Positions 20,251-23,899 of a stretch of DNA of 23,899 nt are shown here, piece by piece. The DNA is taken from NCBI GenBank assembly GCA_964396845.1, contig CAYNGH010000038.1, positions 1-23,899 on the forward strand. Reading direction: 5' to 3'. The stretch comes from CAYNGH01 sp964396845 (GTDB taxonomy: Bacteria > Vulcanimicrobiota > JAJTBE01 > CAYNGH01). A model generated the notes under the pieces. The model was not told where the DNA came from. It did no database searches and was given only the letters and a program-made list of their open reading frames with translations. Numbering within the stretch: position 1 is the first letter of the stretch; every line of letters starts with the position of its first letter. The position numbers and the translations under genes are program-made.

Positions 20251-23200
20251 ATGGAACTTCGAAATCTTACAAACCTGACCCGTACAGGGAATACTGCTAT
20301 GGCATCAAAATCTTCTGCCAAAGTTGGGGTCGAAAAAGCATCATCAGAAGATTCAACCCCTTCAGACCTTATCGAAATTGGGGCCGGCAAACAGGCAAAT
20401 GAACCTCTCAAACCCTCGATTCAAAGCGGGATAGACGAAAACAAACCAGCTGTTTCAAAATCAGTTGATCAGGGCATCAAGCCGGCGGATCTGAAACCTT
20501 TTGAGCGAAGCCTTTACAAGGTTGATTCCGACGGAAGCATGACAAAGGTGAAGTTCATATATGATGCCGGGGGAAGAGAAAACCTCGACAATCTGACTCT
20601 TGTGGGTTCATGGGACAAAAACACCGGCCATTACACCAACAAATGGGAAAACTCCGCCGTCAGCATGAACAAAGGTGAAAATGGCCTCTGGAGTGCGGAG
20701 ATCCCCTTGAAAAACGAGCCCGGCAGGACATGGCAATGGGGAGTGATGGCGGACGGCCCCCACGGAAAACAGACCTGGGCAGTTTTCGAAGAAGGCAACC
20801 TGACATTCCACACCAAACCGGGCCAGACTGAAAAAACCGTGGAATACGCTCCCACAACCTTTCACAAGATGGGGTGTACCCGTCAGGGTGATGACGCCAG
20901 TTTCCGTTACTGGGCTCCCAATGCCCAGGATGTCAAGGTTCGGGTCTGGGAAAAAAGCCCTGAGGATTTTCAGCTCATCGATATGAAAAAAGATGAAAAG
21001 GGATTCTGGAATGCCCTCAAGGAAGGCGGATGGAAGGAGCTGGAAGGCAAAAGTTATGCTTACCAGGTCACAACCAGCGAGGGAGAAAAAACCCTCCGGG
21101 TGGATCCCTATGCCCGTTTCCTCCAGGGTCAGCAAAGAGGTATAGCCCAGGTTTATCTTCATCCAAAAACAGGAAAAGAAGTCCACCAGTTTTATGTTGA
21201 TCCATCCCAGCAAGAAAAGGGAGAACCTTCCTGGGAAAGACATATCCGTTTTGAGATTGACGGACATGAAGATGCAAAGAGTGCAGTCTTGAAACTGTAT
21301 GATCAGCAGGGGAATCAGCTCGACAAAAGTCAATTGATGGAACGCCTGGGCCCGGGAAAACCAGAACTGGTTGAAAAACTCCATCAGGGTCTTTTCAATG
21401 ATCACTGGAGCAAGAATGTCGATCCCGACGGATCCGTGAGGCTTCGTCGCCAGGGAGATGCATGGGCTGCTATTTTCAACAACCCCACGAAACTGGCGGG
21501 ACTGGCATATAAATTCGAAGTTCACAAAGAAGATGACAACGGAAATACCCATATAGTTGGCGACACCAACCGGGACGGAGTTCTTTCCTTTGAAGAGGCC
21601 CAGGGGACCCATTACAACGATCCCCATACCCCGGTTATTTCCGAAAAATTCGGCTGGCAGCGTTACGGCTTGATTAAAGAGTGCAACTACGAATGGAAGA
21701 ACGATCACGTCCCCAGAATGGTTGAATCAAAAGAAAAAGCCATCATATATCAGATGCATATCGGCTCTGTATTCGGAAAAGCCGGCAATGTTGACCGCTC
21801 AACCTTCAAGGATGTCATCGAGAAACTGGAATATTTCAAGGATCTCGGAGTCAACACCCTGCAGGTAATGCCCACCAATACCTTTGAAAAGCAGAGGGAC
21901 TGGGGATACATCGGCACCAATTCCATGGCCCAGACCAATCAGTATGGATTTGTTGATGACGACGGCAGTTGGGTTTGCGGAAATGAAGCCCTGAAGCGAT
22001 TTATCGACGAAGCCCATGGAATGGGGTTCAATGTTTTCAACGATGTAGTTTACAATCACTGGGGCGGTGATTACAACCACTTGTGGGAGCATGACGGCAA
22101 GAAAAATCCATATTTTGACTGGAATGAAAACCCCAGAGTCCCGGAACAGAGCGGATCTGGAGTAAACCAGTGGCTCATCAACGAGCCGGCCAAAGATGAA
22201 AAAAGAGTGTTCCCGGCGGATCCCACTCAGAAACCCGCCAAAACCAAAAAAGAAGAGATGCAACAGCAACAGGAAGCCAAGATTACCGACGGCGTCCGTC
22301 ATACTGACTGGGGCGCAATGCCCGCCTTCAACAAGGAGCCTGTCCGCCAATTCCTGACAGATCATGCAATGTCACAGTTAGACGAGTTCAAGTTTGACGG
22401 ACTCAGGTTCGATTTCACCCATCCAATTCACAACCAGAACTGGGGCGGAGGTGACGATGGGTGGACACTGCTTCGCCGGATAAACCGCATGGCCCATTAC
22501 TTCCATCCCGATGTGACCACCGCGGCGGAGGAATTCCCCAATTCCGAGATCATAGTCACCCCGGCAGGCCCTGATATGACAGGTGGCGCCGGGTTTGACC
22601 AGATGTGGAATACCGAATATCATCACCGGCTGATTTATGACCGGGGCCGTCCTGGAATCATGCAGGAAGCCGCCCGGGGCTGGCGGACCAATATGGATCA
22701 GTTCATGCACCAGCTGATTCACAAGCCTGGTTTCACTCACAACATGAGTTCTGCCACGGTCATCACCAACCACGACGAAGTAGGAAATGCCGACCGCACC
22801 ATCAACACTGCCATGAACCATCAAATCGGCAAGACTCCCGATGAGTGGGAAAGAAATGTCAACCGAATGGTTTTCGGGGTTGGAATGTTAAGCCCCGGGA
22901 CTCCCATCTTCTTCCAGGGAGAAGAATCCCTGGCCAACAATCACTTCAGCTGGGGCCGGCCCACCACCTGGGATGTGGGCTGGGAATGGAAGGATGTCGA
23001 AGGAAAAGTTGACACCGGCAATCTGATGATAACTGACAACAAGACTCAACTGTTACTGGACATGGCCAAGAATCCTGACAGCGACAAGACAAAGGCTCAA
23101 CTGGAAAAAATGTCCAAGCCGGAACAGGATGCATTCAAATATATTTCAAGCCATGAACCGTGGTTGCAAAAAACCGCGCTGGAAAACATAATGCGCAAAC

Positions 23201-23547
23201 AGCATCACACCTTCAGCCGTGAGATGACCCGTTTCAGGGCCAGTTCTCCTGCTTTTGATGGAGATGCCCACGTTGAGAGGGTCTATACTCATAACGATGA
23301 TTCGGTAATGGCCTTCAAACGAAAAAAAGACGGCGATGAGTTCATGGTCATCGCATCGCTGAATCGAAATGACCTGGGAGATTACAACATCCCCACCGAC
23401 GGCGGAAAATGGAACCTGGTGTTTAACTCCGATGCCAAGATGTTCGGTGGAAAAGATTACGGCAGCAAATTTGATGTCTATGGCGGGCCAGGCTCCCGGT
23501 TCGACATACCCAAGGGCGGGATGCTGGTTTACAAGAGGGTTGGCTGA
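20251..23547 (+). CDS. Multidomain GH13 alpha-glucan enzyme (branching-enzyme/amylase-like) with EF-hand loop
   Basis: 1098 residues from ATG 20251, after AAGGTGGG. No signal peptide. Residues 1-85 are low-complexity. About 95-200 is a starch-binding-like beta domain (LTLVGSWDKNTG, GLWSAEIPLKN). About 210-295 is CBM48 (FRYWAPNAQDVKVRVWE, VDPYARF). About 325-460 is another beta module containing an EF-hand-type loop, D438-x-N440-x-D442-G-x-L-S-x-x-E449. The GH13 barrel (about 490-950) keeps all catalytic residues: DVVYNH (598-603), GLRFDFTH with nucleophile D721, TAAEE with acid/base E760, TNHDE with D842. Strings such as LEYFKDLGVNTLQVMPTN resemble GlgB. The C-terminal beta domain ends the chain. 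It acts on alpha-glucans, probably cytoplasmic; whether it branches or hydrolyses is not decided. Upstream lies a palindrome-rich region, downstream a strong terminator. Confidence 0.92.
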   Translation: MELRNLTNLTRTGNTAMASKSSAKVGVEKASSEDSTPSDLIEIGAGKQANEPLKPSIQSGIDENKPAVSKSVDQGIKPADLKPFERSLYKVDSDGSMTKVKFIYDAGGRENLDNLTLVGSWDKNTGHYTNKWENSAVSMNKGENGLWSAEIPLKNEPGRTWQWGVMADGPHGKQTWAVFEEGNLTFHTKPGQTEKTVEYAPTTFHKMGCTRQGDDASFRYWAPNAQDVKVRVWEKSPEDFQLIDMKKDEKGFWNALKEGGWKELEGKSYAYQVTTSEGEKTLRVDPYARFLQGQQRGIAQVYLHPKTGKEVHQFYVDPSQQEKGEPSWERHIRFEIDGHEDAKSAVLKLYDQQGNQLDKSQLMERLGPGKPELVEKLHQGLFNDHWSKNVDPDGSVRLRRQGDAWAAIFNNPTKLAGLAYKFEVHKEDDNGNTHIVGDTNRDGVLSFEEAQGTHYNDPHTPVISEKFGWQRYGLIKECNYEWKNDHVPRMVESKEKAIIYQMHIGSVFGKAGNVDRSTFKDVIEKLEYFKDLGVNTLQVMPTNTFEKQRDWGYIGTNSMAQTNQYGFVDDDGSWVCGNEALKRFIDEAHGMGFNVFNDVVYNHWGGDYNHLWEHDGKKNPYFDWNENPRVPEQSGSGVNQWLINEPAKDEKRVFPADPTQKPAKTKKEEMQQQQEAKITDGVRHTDWGAMPAFNKEPVRQFLTDHAMSQLDEFKFDGLRFDFTHPIHNQNWGGGDDGWTLLRRINRMAHYFHPDVTTAAEEFPNSEIIVTPAGPDMTGGAGFDQMWNTEYHHRLIYDRGRPGIMQEAARGWRTNMDQFMHQLIHKPGFTHNMSSATVITNHDEVGNADRTINTAMNHQIGKTPDEWERNVNRMVFGVGMLSPGTPIFFQGEESLANNHFSWGRPTTWDVGWEWKDVEGKVDTGNLMITDNKTQLLLDMAKNPDSDKTKAQLEKMSKPEQDAFKYISSHEPWLQKTALENIMRKQHHTFSREMTRFRASSPAFDGDAHVERVYTHNDDSVMAFKRKKDGDEFMVIASLNRNDLGDYNIPTDGGKWNLVFNSDAKMFGGKDYGSKFDVYGGPGSRFDIPKGGMLVYKRVG

Positions 23548-23576
23548 CAACTGCCATTCAACTGTAATTGCAAGTC

Positions 23577-23604
23577 AAAACCGCCGGCTAGGCCGGCGGT
23601 TTTT
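23577..23604 (+). terminator. Rho-independent terminator of the GH13 gene
   Basis: A 12-bp stem, AAAACCGCCGGC (23577-23588) / GCCGGCGGTTTT (23592-23603), loop TAG, followed by a T-run. It starts 30 bases after the GH13 stop. Very strong, and the A-run on the left lets it work in both directions. Confidence 0.95.
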
Positions 23605-23651
23605 GTTCAAAGCAATTTCTTCACTTGGAACCAGCACTAAAGTACATAAAT

Positions 23652-23681
23652 AAAAACTGCCGGCATACAACAACCGGCAGT
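23652..23681 (-). terminator. Rho-independent terminator of the minus-strand small gene
   Basis: Read on the minus strand, ACTGCCGG (23681-23674) and CCGGCAGT (23663-23656) pair around a 10-base loop and are followed by TTTTT (23656-23652). It lies about 40 bases past the stop of the small basic protein. Confidence 0.85.
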
Positions 23682-23722
23682 CATTTCTGATGATTTTTGC
23701 GGGGTCATTATCCCGACAACCT

Positions 23723-23899
23723 TCAGGCTGTCTTGCGGGCCTTCCACCCATCATAGGCATCGATGAAAATGTCAATCACCCGGCACATATAATATGCAAG
23801 GTCCTTTTTGTCCTTTGGCCGGATGGGAACCTGCCTTCTGGGAACTCCTCCGGTGCGGTTCTTTTTACTGTCCCTTGAAGAAACAGCCATGGAGCTTAG
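23723..23899 (-). CDS. Small basic protein, unknown; start may lie beyond the window
   Basis: A minus-strand frame is open from the window edge (23899) to the TGA at 23725-23723. The first ATG inside (23890-23888) would give 55 residues: a basic N-terminal 30 (DSKKNRTGGVPRRQVPIRPK) followed by a likely helix (DLAYYMCRVIDIFIDAYDGW). The frame continues upstream as Leu-Ser-Ser, and no ribosome-binding site is visible in the nine bases before the ATG, so this may be the C-terminus of a longer protein. A correctly oriented terminator follows the stop, which supports a real gene. Family not recognised. Confidence 0.6.
   Translation of the reverse strand, partial: LSSMAVSSRDSKKNRTGGVPRRQVPIRPKDKKDLAYYMCRVIDIFIDAYDGWKARKTA

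Noticed and set aside
1..23899. CRISPR arrays, tRNA or rRNA genes, prophage or integrase
   Set aside because: No short regularly spaced repeats, cloverleaf with TTCGA arm, rRNA-like sequence or integrase/transposase frame was seen on either strand.

Overview
The window (23,899 bases, one 10-N assembly gap at 4010-4019) reads as a scaffold from a diderm, Gram-negative-type bacterium. It carries a TonB-family protein next to a TonB-dependent outer-membrane receptor, plus general bacterial housekeeping genes (ribosomal protein S20, HU, CutA). No rRNA or marker gene is present that would place the phylum, so I do not name one. Ribosome-binding sites are mostly good GGAGG-type, and several sigma70-type promoters with 17-bp spacers can be read directly.

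Layout. 1-2071 (minus): the N-terminal part of an unrecognised protein behind a clear promoter, then a GNAT acetyltransferase translationally coupled to a nitroreductase. 2072-2371: a non-coding stretch holding a three-way-junction palindrome, a plus-strand terminator with no gene in front of it, and the rpsT promoter. 2372-2653: rpsT with a TTG start. 2738-4457 (minus): a GlgB-like GH13 protein interrupted by the N gap and lacking the GH13 catalytic residues. 4655-7394 (plus): four co-directional genes (DUF1844 protein, possible TerB-like helical protein, unknown, zinc-ribbon helical protein). 7462-8500 (minus): a secreted repeat protein and an HU-family protein. 8629-10515 (plus): cutA, a PHP-domain phosphatase and a phosphoribosyltransferase-like protein.

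10626-12943 looks like an acquired patch. It has an AT-rich orphan nuclease with a type I restriction HsdR_N-like domain and two tandem copies of a C-terminal domain, a beheaded hydrogenase-maturation protease abutting it, roughly 400 bases of non-coding DNA, and a 48-residue ribbon-helix-helix protein behind a perfect consensus promoter. 13143-15069 (plus): an exported metallopeptidase with five zinc-ribbon/LIM-like modules (DA1-like) and an amidohydrolase. 15152-18283 (plus): TonB and a TonB-dependent receptor, with a palindrome where the ribosome-binding site should be. 18318-19718 (minus): a 12-repeat ankyrin protein. 19719-20250: a palindrome-rich regulatory region. 20251-23547 (plus): a 1098-residue alpha-glucan-active GH13 enzyme with all catalytic residues and an embedded EF-hand calcium loop, closed by a strong terminator. 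23723-23899 (minus): a small basic protein running to the window edge.

Themes. Alpha-glucan metabolism appears twice, once as a predicted active enzyme and once as a predicted pseudoenzyme. TonB uptake and two exported proteins point to an active envelope. The most unusual items are the multi-zinc-ribbon exported peptidase, the GH13 pseudoenzyme, the orphan duplicated-domain nuclease with its broken neighbour, the RHH mini-gene, and the unassigned structured element upstream of rpsT.
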